Shown in pieces: positions 21,074-32,714 of a stretch of DNA of 64,000 bases (the first letter of the stretch is position 1; the number at the start of each line of letters is the position of its first letter). This DNA is from Bedellia somnulentella (Eukaryota > Arthropoda > Insecta > Lepidoptera > Bedelliidae): NCBI GenBank assembly GCA_963576735.1, contig OY755181.1, forward strand, positions 5,084,001 to 5,148,000, read 5' to 3'. The notes beneath the pieces are model-generated. The model worked only from the letters and a program-made list of their open reading frames with translations, made no database searches and had not been told where the DNA came from. A program made the position numbers and the translations under genes.

Positions 21074-21157
21074 GTCAGGATCGTACGAAGTGGCGATCAA
21101 TAGTCTCTGCGTACCCCAATGGGAACCAATGGCGTGAGTATATGTATGTATGTATGT
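21074..21157 (+). mobile_element. LINE C, right part of the interrupted copy
   Basis: gtcaggatcgtacgaagtgg through ggcgtgagtatatgtatgta, the LINE C 3' end and tail. Continues the fragment at 17757-17801. Confidence 0.85.
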
Positions 21158-22199
21158 ACAAGTACAATATATTTTATGCCCTAGATGTTGCTCAAAAAAT
21201 AATACACGTTTAATAATTCTACATTCGTCTTTTATTTGCAATATTTGAGTAAATTCTGGTGTAGATTGCAATGTCACTTGTAGGCGAAATTTTAAATAGT
21301 TGTGTAAAGTTGGGCTTACGATTTTGTTTTGATAAAGGTGAAGAAAGTCCCGAAGGATATGCTTAGGTGCCTCATATTCAATGAATTTAAATCTTTCACC
21401 TCAAACGAGCTCGTGCAAGGGATTAGGGATTAAAACACGCAAAAAAAGAATTTGTAAATAAAAACTTCATCAACCTTCTACGAAAGCTATTGCTACGTTA
21501 AGTGCTACGGCGCGGCGTAGCGGCTATGAGATTTATTTTTTTCGTAGCCTCTGAGATTGTCATTGTAACTTTTGTGCATGTCGTTTTCTAATTGTCAAAG
21601 AAAATGAAATGCTTAAAATATTTATTTTACTTTGAAATTTGTCATCTACAAAGGAGATTAGAACTAGATCCCAGACCAAAATCGTTTGAGTATTTTGATG
21701 ACAAAGTTATTAAAACCGAACTAAAGAGTAATGAACAAACGTATCTTGATGACTTACAATATGGAGTTTTTTAAGTGATTGTTGGTCGTTGAGGCTAGAA
21801 CCATCCTTTATTGTACAATCTTATCCCATTCACTTCTAAAAGTTTTAACATGAAGTTCTGGCTACCTTTTAATTGTAAGGTTAAACTTAATCAAATCAGA
21901 CAAAACAAAACAGACGTAAAAATCAAAGTAGACAGTGAAATATTCACGGGGCTTAGTCGACGCAGGTGCTACTACTACGGTGCTACAGGTGCTACAAGGA
22001 GGTATCAAGGGCAAGTGGAAGATTAGATAAAAATTAAATAAATTAATAAATAAATAAATAGATAGGATATTTTCCTGATATACTAAGTTGTAGACTACGA
22101 AAGAGCCGAGGAAGTTAAAAGTTTGTGTTATCAGTAATATACTAGGTGGGCATGAATACTTTGCATGTCGAAATTTGAAGTGAAGCCGGACAAAATCAA
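21158..22199. other. No recognisable feature
   Basis: AT-rich. Short ORFs (for example 21592-21774) lack motifs. Confidence 0.5.
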
Positions 22200-22680
22200 A
22201 CATACATACATACATATACTCACGCCATTATTTCCCATTCGGGTAGGCAGAGACTGTCACCAAGCGCTTGGCTTCAAGTATGGAGGTCTCGGGTTCGATC
22301 CCCTGAGGGGTAAACTCACAAATTTAATTTGTAAGATTTAACCCAGTCTGGAAGGATATTGCAGGCTTGAATCACCTGATTATCCGAAAATTGAGATGAT
22401 TCCGTGCTTTGTAGGGCACGTTAAGTCGTCAGTCCCTGCTAGTATTATGGTAGTAGTCGTTAATATGCCTACCCGCAATTGGCCAGCGTGGTGGACTAAA
22501 GCTAAATCACCTCATATAGGATAGGCCCGAGCCCCTTGGTGGGGACGTATATAGGCTGTGAGGGAAGGCAGAGACTATGGATCGCCACTTTGTACGATCC
22601 TGACAAACATCTCTAGCTTCGTTTACATCCATCAATATTTATTATATATGCTCTTTTATTCTTCATACTTTGGACGCCAG
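22200..22680 (-). mobile_element. LINE C 3' end interrupted by a Lep1-like SINE
   Basis: Minus-strand tail and 3' end at 22200-22255 (tacatatactcacgccatta), continuing at 22566-22680 (gactatggatcgccactttg, tcttcatactttggacgcc). Confidence 0.85.
22256..22565 (+). mobile_element. Lep1-like SINE nested in LINE C, 11-bp TSD
   Basis: The tRNA-like 5' end is shortened but keeps a B box (gggttcgatcccc near 22290). The body has gatattgcaggcttgaatc, gggcacgttaagtcgtcag and gtagtcgttaatatgcctac. Target duplication aggcagagact at 22245-22255 and 22566-22576. Confidence 0.85.
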
Positions 22681-22775
22681 CCTAAAAAGTAAATATAAAG
22701 AATGAAAATTATGCTAGTGATCCGAAAACCCTTTGCACTAGTAGTATATGTTTGCTTAAAAATATATTTATTTAT

Positions 22776-23615
22776 TTTATTTTTTTGAACACTTTAATAC
22801 ACACAGATAATTTGTTTTAACAAAAGTACAGAACATTAAATCTTAGTCCACAAAGGCGGACTAATCGCCTTAACGCGATTTCTTCCAGTCAACCTTTATG
22901 GTGAGGAAAAACAAGTACACAACTCTTAACTAGAAATGATAATCAATATGCAAATTAAACCAAACTTAACTAAACACAACCTATTTACAACACTAATCTA
23001 AATATTAATTTATATATCTAATATGTATACTTCTACAATATCTTAATAAATATAAAAATATACACATATATATAAATAAATTATTTATATTCTAATAATA
23101 TAATATAATTATATAATAAATACAAATATATACACATACCTGTCATTATAAAATCTACCAACCTATGGTCTTCAAAAAAGAGAGAGATGATGATAGCCGT
23201 ATGTCAACTGGTAGTGAGTTCCACAAATTAACCGCTTAGGGCCAGCGCTGACTGCCGGCATGGCATGGCAAAGGATTTCGGTACAGATATAGCATTTTTA
23301 ATCTTATTACCATGCACATAGAATTCATTTTGACACAACGATGCCGAGGGAGGTCGCGGTAGGACAGAACGTCGGCATCGTTGTGTCAAAATGAAGTAAA
23401 ATGAATTCTATACTCATGGTAATAAGATTAAAAATGCTATATCTGTACCGAAATCCTTTGCCATGCCATGCCGGCAGTCAGCGCTGGCCCTTAGACTGCA
23501 AAGGAATCACTATATGTACTACTGCTACGAGGATGTACGCTCAACGTCTTATTCTCCTGTGATTGCCAGGCACAGCCGTGGGAGGACAAGTATGTGAACT
23601 TACACCGAAGAAAAT
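22776..23615 (-). mobile_element. LINE 3' end with C-terminal coding remnant
   Basis: Minus strand: coding remnant LSVHPRSSSTYSDSFAV (about 23560-23494), then a 252-bp insertion, then AVNLWNSLPVDIRLSSSLSF (about 23235-23176), the usual C-terminal signature of Jockey-type LINEs. The 3' UTR contains gaagaaatcgcgttaaggcg and gtccgcctttgtggactaag (22850-22890) and ends in an A-rich tail near 22776. Confidence 0.7.
23239..23490. mobile_element. Palindromic MITE with TTA target duplication (Harbinger-like)
   Basis: The two halves (23239-23347 and 23372-23490) are inverted copies (gggccagcgctgactgccgg at the ends) around a 24-nt spacer gggaggtcgcggtaggacag.... One arm carries about 10 extra bases. 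TTA flanks both ends (23236-23238, 23491-23493). The interrupted LINE frame is restored in register when the insert and one TTA are removed. A 3-bp TWA duplication is the hallmark of PIF/Harbinger elements. Confidence 0.85.
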
Positions 23616-24190
23616 ATATATTATCATTAATTAAAAACATAAGATGCAACGTTGCCACTTACTAGATCCAGCCAGTTCATATACTAGATTGAACATATAA
23701 ACAGATATTATTTTCAATAAATGTAATGTACCGTGTATAATATGACTTTTTAAATATTAGAAATGATAACTGTTATTTCAATTCATTGTATAGATATAAT
23801 GATGTGTATTAATGATGATGTGTAACATAAAGCCTCCCTCATTTACTCGCGATCAAAAGCAATTACCAAGTTTGAAGCATTCATAACTGAAATTGTTACA
23901 CGTCAATCACACACATTATTTTTACGTTCTATATCATGAATATTGTATATATCTTTTCACGTTACTTGGATTCGCGTTGATGGTGTTATATTGATCTATG
24001 TAATATTTAGAAAATAATAAATAAATGCTACTATAATCATTTAAGAACTAAGCTAAAACTACATTCAAAATGGAACTGAAATGGCTCTTTTTAGGTTAAT
24101 CAGGATAAATGTATATTCTGAAATAGGCAAAAATAAAACACACACACACATACATACAATCCCAATTTTGTTCCCGTGATTGTCTGTTTT
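23616..24190. other. No recognisable feature
   Basis: AT-rich. A short (CA)n run at 24140-24152. Confidence 0.5.
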
Positions 24191-24194
24191 GTAC

Positions 24195-24290
24195 AAGGTC
24201 TGAGAGGTTGGCCAGGATTGTGGGAACAGGCGATCGATAGTTTCTGCCAACCCCAATGGGAAATAGTGGCGTGAGTATATGCATGTGTCT
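24195..24290 (+). mobile_element. LINE C 3' fragment
   Basis: gttggccaggattgtgggaa, gcgatcgatagtttctgcca and tggcgtgagtatatgcatgt follow LINE C order. Confidence 0.65.
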
Positions 24291-25337
24291 AATTACCACA
24301 TAAACCAATCTTGATATTTTCTTTGCAAAAAAATAGTCATGACGTGAGCTAGTATAAAATACCAGATGCCGAAGTAACTCACAGATAATTATGATTTGCT
24401 ATCTAGCTTGAGGCATATTGGGCGAGGTTTTTGCTGAAATTCTTTTGTTGGCAGGGTTCCCAATAAAAATTTGCTATTGTATTTTTGATTTACCATAGCC
24501 ACAGAACAAAGTTACGTTAGAATGATACGTTTGGAACTCTCTAAGTCCTTCTTGTACTCTTTTATGAGTTATTTAGGCAGTGAAGGTCTATGTGAAATGA
24601 TGATGAATGAAGCGGAGAGAAAACCCATAGTGAGCAAGACTTTACTAAATCAACAAACTTAAATATAAACTTCAGCCGGAAAGCAAATTTAGGTTAGTCC
24701 TTCAAATAATTAATTCAATATTCGTACAAAAAGAAATACATTATTCATTAACATGCAGATTGGCTCGCGAATCAAAAGATGACGAAAAAGATTTTAAAAC
24801 AACGTCTCATGAATATTTTCTGCCATTTTTATATTCTGTTACTAGATTTTCTTTTAACTTAATTTTCAAATATTGTTTAGAGCACTCACTGGATCGCCTA
24901 CTTATGGTTCGTTGTTTTATGAAATTTCCTTAATAAATTGTGCCCTTTGTGTTGACAGTCACGTCATGGAAATGATTCAGCTAAAAGTTGTAAATGAGAA
25001 TTTCATCGCTTGTTTGCTTTTGATGGAAGCGCTAACCTAATAGTCCTTTGTAAGCTATTGTTTTCGGATTAAATGGAAGATTACATAACAGATTTTAGCG
25101 TTTCAATTACGGAGCAAACATTTCAGTAATTAATTACAGATTTCAATTAGGTTAAGGATTTAACAACAAACAAATGGAGTTACAGGAATTAAATAGCAAG
25201 TTATAAAATAAGCAACATAAAACCTTATTATTAATTCATCAACCATAGTACTTGAGAAAAACCAAAACCCTTATAAAATGTTCCTGTCACATTGCATGTA
25301 AGCAAACTCCTTCGATATGGTTTTAATTATTCAGTAC
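24291..25337. other. No recognisable feature
   Basis: AT-rich, apparently single-copy within the window. Confidence 0.5.
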
Positions 25338-25346
25338 GTTTGACAA

Positions 25347-25710
25347 GGACGACGTGATAGCTCAATGGGTAGAACATCGGTTAACGTACAAGCGACTAGT
25401 GTTAAAATCCCGGGTCAGGCCTACACCAATTTGTCTTTTATAAAGACATATGTGTGGTTAATTTATCACGGTTGTTAACGGTGAGGGAAAACATCGTGAG
25501 GAAACCCACATGGCTGAGTTGTACTTAGTCATGTGACCGTGTATTCGTACAAAACGACGATAGGGCTGCCCCCTATCACGTGAGTACACTGTCCATGCAA
25601 AACGAGGGTACTCTGGACGCCAGGTGACAATGTCACGTGATGTTCAGAAGTATTAGTACCTCTGCCAACCCCTTCGGGGATATTCGGCGTGAACGTTTAT
25701 GTTATGTTAT
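25347..25710 (+). mobile_element. SINE A (A1), full-length
   Basis: Head gacgacgtgatagctcaatg, the tRNA-like part, body and (ttatg)n tail. Flanked by gtttgacaa at 25338-25346 and 25711-25719. Confidence 0.9.
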
Positions 25711-25720
25711 GTTTGACAAT

Positions 25721-28280
25721 TCTTCTTCTACTTCTATGACCAACTGGAATCCAAGTATGACCAATTGCCAAGTTTTGATACCAAGATTTTGATAGGCGAC
25801 TTTAATGCTCAAGTGGGACGAGAAAACGCATTCATACCTACAATTGGAAGACATAGCAAACACGAAAAATCTAATGACAACGGCGTTAGACTCATTAGCT
25901 TTGCAACATCTAAAGCTATGGTTATAAAAAGCACCATGTACCCCCACAAGGAGATCTATAAAGGTACCTGGAAGTAACCAGATGGCACAACTATCAACCA
26001 AATAGACCATGCGCTCATAGACGACCGACATAAAATCCAAGATGTACGTACCTTCAGAGGTGCGGATTGTGACACTGATCACTACCTATTAGGCATTAAA
26101 ATTCGGGCAAGAATTAAAATTGATAGACCTAAATTTAGTAAAATAGAAGAACCCATAGATACTGATAACCTTAAAGATAATGAATATTGTAAGAAGTTTG
26201 AATTAGAATTGAAAAATAGCTTTGAACAATTAGTGGTAGAGGACAGCATAGATAACGATTGGGAAAGTCTCAAAAGCACTGTTAAAAGAGCAGCAGTAAA
26301 AACGTTAGGCAGAAAAAAGAGGAATAAGAAGAGGAAATGGTGGAATCAGGATTGCGTGAACATTGTAGAAGAGAGAAGGAGGCTCAAAACTCTTTCTGAA
26401 CAGGATGAGAGGTGGAACGATGATTACAAGAAAGCTAAGACAGAAGCTAGGAAAATTATTAGAAGAGCAAAAAGGCAGCACCTGGACAATATAGTCCAAG
26501 AAATGGAGATGCTCATAAGAGCTACCGAAACCAGAAAGTTCTATCGTGAAGAAAGATCATGCAAGAGAGGATATCAACCCACCACTCAAACGCTTGAAGA
26601 CCACGACGGCAATCTGATAACAGCTAAAGAGGAGATCACGAACCAATGGCGCAATTACTTTCAAGAACTGCTCAATTGTCCTCCGCTTGAAGAAGCTGTA
26701 CCCCCCTTGACCGAAGACATTGTAGACGATATCGTCCCTCCGTCCTTTGAAGAGGTCAGAGAAGCTATTAAGAGGCTTAAAAACAACAAAGCCCCGGGGG
26801 TAGATGGATTACCATCCGAACTGTGGAAATACGGCGGTGTCACAGTTCAATCCAGAGTATACGAGTTAATACTTAATATTTGGGAAAAAGAAAAACAACC
26901 TTGGGAATGATATATTGGCGTCATATGTCCTGTTCATAAGAAGGGATCAAAAAAGAAGTGCTCAAACTATCGTGGAATTGCTTTGCTACCTACAGCGTAC
27001 AAAATATTGTCCTATGTTCTGCTCAAGAGACTGGAACCATATGCAGAAGTTATCATTAGTGATTACCAGTGCGGCTTTCGACCAAACCGCAGTACTATAG
27101 ATCAGATCTTCCTCCTTAAACAACTGATGGAGAAGAAGTGGGAATACGCTCAAAGCATCCATATACTGTTTGTGGATTTTGCCAAAGCGTACGACAGCAT
27201 TGACCGAAGTGCGCTATTCACAATATTGAGGAACTTCAATATTCCAAAAAAAAGTTAGTGGACATGATTCAGATAGCCACAACGGATAGTAGGATGCGAG
27301 TTCGAGTAGAAGGGGACTTGACGGATGAATTTCCCGTAGTCACGGGTCTCAAGCAAGGTGACGCCTTGTCTCCAATGCTCTTCAATTTAGTGCTGGAATA
27401 CGCTCTCAGAAAAGTAAATTCACTAGATGTTGGAGTGCAACTAAATGGTAGACACAAAATAATTGGCTACGCTGATGACCTAGCATTACTGGGGGAAAAC
27501 CGTAAGGAAATACAAGAATCCTGGAAACGGAAGCACTGAAGGCCGGTCTAAGGATCAACCACGGAAAAACTGAGTATCTTCACATGAGACGTTTTAAAAT
27601 TCCTCGTACAAATCGTCAAGGACTTAATGTTGGAGATACTCAATACAATGGAGTGGCAAAATTCAAGTACCTAGGCTGTACCATCACAGATACCAATACT
27701 CGTGACAAAGAGATCGACATCCGCATTCAAAACTCCCTGCGTTGTAGCGCTGCTCTGCTTAAAGTGTTAGTGTCCAAACTTCTCAGTAGAAACACCAAGA
27801 TACGTATCTATAAGACCGTAATCAGGCCAATTCTCATGTAGGGATGTGAGGCTTGGACACTGACGCTTAAAAAGGAAAGTAAACTCCTGGTTGCCGAGAG
27901 GAACATCCTCCGGAAAATCTTTGGGCCAAGACAGAGGTCGGATGGAACATGGAGACTGCTGAAGAACGTTGAAGTCGAAGAACTTTTCGCTGATGCGAAC
28001 ATCCTTGGGGAAACCAAAGCCCACAGACTTCGCTGGCTTGGGCACCTAGAAAGGATAGGTGAAGATCGAGGTGTCAAAAAAGCGTACATGGGTCGACCAA
28101 CTGGACAAAGACCTGTCGGACGCCTGCGGTACCGCTGGTGTGATGTGGTAGAAGCGGATCTTCGTGAGCTTCTAGCAAGCGATTGGCGAGAAACCACACT
28201 AGACCGAGACAAATGGCGAAATCTCGTATCGGAGGCCAAGACCCACTTTGGGTCATCGAGCCAGCGTAGTAAGTAAGTAT
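25721..28280 (+). mobile_element. RTE-type LINE, 5'-truncated and decayed, inserted at the SINE A tail
   Basis: Starts within the endonuclease domain and ends with a gtaagtaagta tail. Flanked by tatgtttgacaat at 25708-25720 and 28278-28290, so it entered exactly at the 3' junction of the SINE A copy. Confidence 0.85.
25765..28276 (+). pseudogene. RTE-type endonuclease-reverse transcriptase, multiply broken
   Basis: Endonuclease remnant: ILIGDFNAQVG, then NQIDHALIDD and CDTDHYLLGIK (APE-type catalytic motifs). RT: KNNKAPGVDGLPSELWKYG, YQCGFRPNRST, FVDFAKAYDSI, GLKQGDALSPMLFNLVLE and GYADDLALLGE (palm). C-terminus: RLRWLGHLERI and GRPTGQRPVGRLRYRWCD. Disruptions: stops at 25975-25977, 26908-26910 and 27839-27841, a frameshift in an A8 run near 27248, and another near 27525. 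The order and spacing are normal for an RTE-clade polyprotein. Confidence 0.85.
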
Positions 28281-28324
28281 GTTTGACAATATAATGTAAC
28301 ATACATAAATATATCTATAAATAA

Positions 28325-28595
28325 ATATAATAAGGGGAAGCCAGAGCTTTGAAGCAAAAACATCCTCAGCCACTTTTGGAAGTCGAGTGAGGAAAACTGT
28401 ATAACAGAGGATTTTGGTGATGGGTGTCCAATCGCAAAAAGGAATTGGAGACCCATCACCAACGACACTTTAATTATACGTTCTTGGCCCCTATCAACCT
28501 ACCAAATGTGGCTGAGGAGTTTCTGGTTCTAAGGTTTTGGCTACCCTTTTTTGGGATTTGAGACCGTAAGTATGTGTATGTATGTATGTATCGTA
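28325..28595. repeat. Two repeat B fragments in inverted, head-to-head array
   Basis: 28325-28437 is minus-strand repeat B and 28438-28595 plus-strand. Both begin at the same internal point (ggagacccatcacc) around a short spacer (aatcgcaaaaaggaa). The arms are clearly diverged. Confidence 0.7.
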
Positions 28596-29160
28596 TGATA
28601 AAAAAACGAACGAACAAAGCGTAAACTCTTAAGACCTAGTGAGACGAAAAATTGTTACATGATAAAGGATTTGAGCCAGATATCTATGAAAATTTAATGA
28701 ATGAAGAATAGCTAAGTGCGATTTGTTATGATTAATATTCTAAAACTCTATGTTATTCAAAACGATTCTTTAAAATGTATGTATTTCATAAATTTATTAA
28801 AATTCCTAACAAGTTTCTAAAAGAGCATACCAAATTAGCAATACTCAAACTATGTTAATAAAAGCTAAGTTAGTTGAAAATCATTGAAGTGTAAACTAAA
28901 TTGGATTGAACTAATAAACTTATTTATTCAAAAACTTTAAAGTTTAACTTATCAGTTTAATAAAAATAGACAAGATAAGTCCTCTAAAGCTTGAACATCT
29001 AATGCTATCTCTTTTATTTCTTGTAGAAGCACGAGCATCTGTAAGGTTCGTGTTAATGAGTTTTCAACCGCTTAAGAGCTTAAGGTAAAGATGGTTGAAA
29101 GATTAATAAAATGTATGTACATCGTTTGGAATTTTAAAAAATGCCAGCTCTCAAACTCAA
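28596..29160. other. No recognisable feature
   Basis: AT-rich non-coding. Confidence 0.5.
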
Positions 29161-29164
29161 CTTA

Positions 29165-29400
29165 CCGTTAATGCCGTAAATAGCTGACAGAGGTACTAAT
29201 ACCTCTAAACAATTGGTGTTCAGAGTATCAAAATTTTTCTTGGACGTGAACTTTCGTGATTAGTGAAAGGGGCAAGCCAGCACATCTCCTACAAATACAT
29301 AGGCCATCACTAAGCACAAGTCAGCCAAGTGGGTTCTCTCACGATATTTGCCCTCACCTAAACAACGTTTTTTCATTAACCATATGATTAAAAAAAGTTT
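29165..29400 (-). mobile_element. SINE A, old degenerate copy
   Basis: gacagaggtactaatacctc, attggtgttcagagtatc and gtgggttctctcacgatat follow SINE A order on the minus strand. The head is lost. Confidence 0.65.
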
Positions 29401-29424
29401 AAAATTAATCATATTTCCATATTC

Positions 29425-29480
29425 TTCATTATTCTTTATACTTCGGAAGCTTGCTTTTTCAGCACATTTTCTATTTATTT
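29425..29480 (-). mobile_element. LINE C fragment, very short
   Basis: attctttatacttcggaagc and tttttcagcacattttctat resemble LINE C at 6500-6545. Confidence 0.35.
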
Positions 29481-29628
29481 ATACAAAATTAACAATTTTT
29501 GTTTAGAATTTGAGCTCTGTCGCGTCTGCTTGGACTAACTCTAATAAATTTCTTCCCGCAGGTGTTGATCCGAACAATCCCTTATTTTACAACCTTTTCC
29601 TCACCAACTTCTGAAAATGGCTGCAGAA

Positions 29629-30592
29629 TCTATACTTATAATAAATCTGTAGAGAGGTCAATTCTGTACATGAAATATATTTTCAACATAACTATCAGGG
29701 GGTGATTAGTGATCAATACTGATGCCAAAAATGCAATCAGTAAAATTTTTGTCTGTCTGTCTGTCTGTCTGTCGGTTTGTATGTTCCTTATGGAAACAAA
29801 AACTACTCGACGGATTTTAACGAAACTTGGCACAATTATTCTTCATACTCCTAGGCAGGTTATAGTATACTTTCCAACAGAGTAGTGAAGGGCAATTTTG
29901 GGAAATTTCAGGAAAACTGGAGAAGTTGCTCCATTTTTTAAGCTTCCGTCGCGTGTGCAGCCTTAATAGTTAAGCTTACATAGAAATCATGTATGACGGA
30001 AATATTCTTCATAAAATTGTCTAAAAAAGTTTCCGCAACAGTATATGTTTATCTTTTATGGTTGACTCACAATAACATGTGTAACTCCTGATAGCTTAGC
30101 ATTCGGAGCATTCTGATTATATTTGTTTACTTTTACATTTATAATACTCTCATTCATCCCAAATTTAATAAAGGTAACATTATTGCCTATTCATTAAAAA
30201 AAGAATCATAGCAATCGGTAGAGAAACACCGAAATTATACATGAAATAAGCCATCGCGCCCGTGGCCAATACCAAATGGTTACTAATTTACATATTACAT
30301 ACTAGATGGCGCCAGTGATTGCATCCTACATGACGTAATGATTTCTTTTTTAGATTATTATAAATACTTCCTAGCGTTTTATTCCAAAATTTGCTAATAA
30401 ACGGAAATACTGAACCGTTCATAAAAGCGCATTCAAAATCACCAAACTACACTGTTCAGGGAGTGCTATATAAAGTTAATAAATTGAAAACATTGCGCTA
30501 AATTTCACAATGCTTGAGCAGTGACTGAAGAAAGAAACTTCAGGTATTTAAAAAAACATCGCTACCCGTGCGAAGCTGGGCCGATCCACTAT
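29629..30592 (+). mobile_element. Helitron D, non-autonomous
   Basis: 5' end A|TCTATACTTATAATAAATC and 3' end region acccgtgcgaagctgggccg + atccact; the terminal CTAG has become CTAT. Contains a (tgtc)n tract at about 29750-29772. No Rep/helicase coding. Confidence 0.85.
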
Positions 30593-31189
30593 CAATAATA
30601 AAATATAAAACAATAAAATAAAGAAAACAGAGAAATAAAGATATTATGGACAAATCTCAGAAAAGTAACAAAAAGGAACTAACTCTACAGGTAAGGTTTT
30701 TTATATCTATATCTATCTATACTATAATAAGACTGTAACGAGGTCAAAACTGTACATTGAAGAAAAAAAAATAAAAACCGGTAAAATATGTTTTATTTTC
30801 GATACTGAAGCCAAATTTGCTATTTTTGAAAAAAATGTCTGTCTGTCTGTATGTCCGTTCATCACGTTAATTCTACCGAACCGATCTTGATTTTATTTTT
30901 TATCAAATTTAGCATGAATGTAGGTTATACACCTGGCCAACATATAGGATATAATTTATCCCGGATTTCGCAAGGGTTCCCACAGGAGCATAAAAAAACA
31001 TAACTTTTATATGGTTCCCCATATTTACACGATTATTTTTTTCATCGACCGACTTTATCGGACTCTTCATTAATAGTCTTTTTGGAAAAAAATAAGGGTT
31101 TCATCAAAATAATTGTCCATTTAATTGTTTGTCAATAGTATGGCTACTAGATATATACCATATCACAAATTTGACATCATTACTAATGT

Positions 31190-31270
31190 TTTTGTGGCGT
31201 AGCTGTATACCGATTGGTTAAAACTAAACTAACGGATGACCCAGGTTCGAATCCCGGGTGATTAAAGTCT
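31190..31270 (+). tRNA. tRNA-like segment with hairpin-T terminator
   Basis: B box ggttcgaatcccgg at about 31243 is perfect and the A-box region (tggcgtagctgtataccg) is weak. It is followed by agtcttttt-gagacttttttg (about 31267-31287), a small hairpin ending in T6, which could stop Pol III. No full cloverleaf, so a tRNA-derived remnant is more likely than a gene. Confidence 0.3.
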
Positions 31271-31904
31271 TTTTGAGACTTTTTTGCTTTTGTGTTAGGT
31301 TAGAATAATAGGATGCACTAATCCTTCTTTTTCACATTCAACTATGCGAATATGTATGAATAAAGATAATTGAAAGTATATTGTATGAATTTGCGTATTC
31401 ATTTGGTAGGTTTGAGAATATGTTTATAGCTTTTGTTTTTTTATCTATTTTTAACTAATATTCTCATAGATATATTATGTTTTACTTACGCGTAAATTAA
31501 TATTCTGTTTAAGCCTCAGAATGCATAGTTTGTAAATAATAGTAAATATCTCAATGTTAATTCAGTAACGCCATCTGTTGACCGATGATTGCAATCTCTC
31601 ACACATCACCAACAGTCAGTGTAGGGGGCAGCACCGGGTCGCCAAAGTGCTATCCATACTTACTCAAGATATTTTGATTTTTTAACATAGAAACTTGGTT
31701 ACAAAATGGTTTGTTTCATCTTTCTTATGAACAATTAAAAAGGTTTTTTGGAACTCATCCCCTAAGAGATTGAAATATATATACAGATTTTTGATCTATA
31801 AATACAATGTATCTAGAAATTTGAATCTTGATGCGATTGACTGATATAACAACTACAAAAAGGAATGTATGAAATTCATCCATCAATCAATCATGAGAAT
31901 ATAC

Positions 31905-32080
31905 TAACGGCTATAAATCCCAAAGAAGGGTAGCCACAGCTCCAGAGATAGTAATTCTTTATCCACTTTTGGAAGTTGAATGGGGTCCGTCTAACCGTCC
32001 AACTGTATCGCCCAATAATCACTAAAAAAGTCTCAATGTTCTTTATATCTATTACAACGCCCACGGGAATACAAATACAA
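31905..32080 (-). mobile_element. Repeat B, degenerate, inside a Helitron
   Basis: acggctataaatcccaaaga, ccacttttggaagttgaatg and tcgcccaataatcac follow repeat B order on the minus strand. Confidence 0.55.
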
Positions 32081-32178
32081 AAAAACAGAAGTTAGTGTAG
32101 TTAGATAGTGGTTTGGTATTTTGGATGTAAACTGGATGCAAAAAATCCACGCGGATGTAGTCGCGGGCAAAAAGCTAG

Positions 32179-32714
32179 TTAGTAAATATAAATCCCTGAT
32201 TATTATTTTTACCGGAAATTACTGCTGCGAGAATATAATTATGTAATTATGTACGTTTATTGAAAGTAAACGAATACGGGTCCCTTGTATTTTCGTTCTT
32301 TAAACAATATTTGTGCTGTGAAGTTGGGAAAGAAGTTAAGAGTTGGAAAGTTGTTCATCTTTGTCTCAAGCTTGAGAGTAACAACTTAGAAGTGTCCATG
32401 TGACGTAACAGACGTTTCATTTCGCAACTTTCTTGTTTGACAGTTGAGAGTTCGTTACCGCTGAAAATTTCTCTGCGCAAATTGAATTCAATTCCAATTA
32501 TTTTTGCTAAAACTTTTCCAATGGAAGTATTTTTGTCTTTTTTAACGTCATCAACCTAAAGCGAGTGTCATAATCTTATGAAACACCTTTAAATTAAAAG
32601 TAAGCTTAAGACTTTTTGTTTATTTTGCATGAAATGTTTTAGTATAGGTACAAAATGTATAGGTACCAAATGTATAGGTACTCTATGACCTAGGGCTTTT
32701 AAATACCTATTTGA
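32179..32714. other. No recognisable feature
   Basis: AT-rich. A small local repeat of ataggtacaaaatgtataggtacc type at 32644-32680. Confidence 0.45.

Larger units (their letters stand above)
30716..32178 (+). mobile_element. Second Helitron family, non-autonomous, with passengers
   Basis: 5' end A|TCTATACTATAATAAGAC, 3' end cgcggatgtagtcgcggg...aaaaagCTAG|T (32175-32178). It contains a gtctgtctgtctgt tract, a tRNA-like segment (31190-31270) and a degenerate repeat B (31905-32080). No Rep/helicase coding. Confidence 0.8.

Noticed and set aside
30716..32178. Autonomous Helitron.
   Set aside because: No Rep or helicase motif in any frame; about 1.46 kb is too short to encode them.
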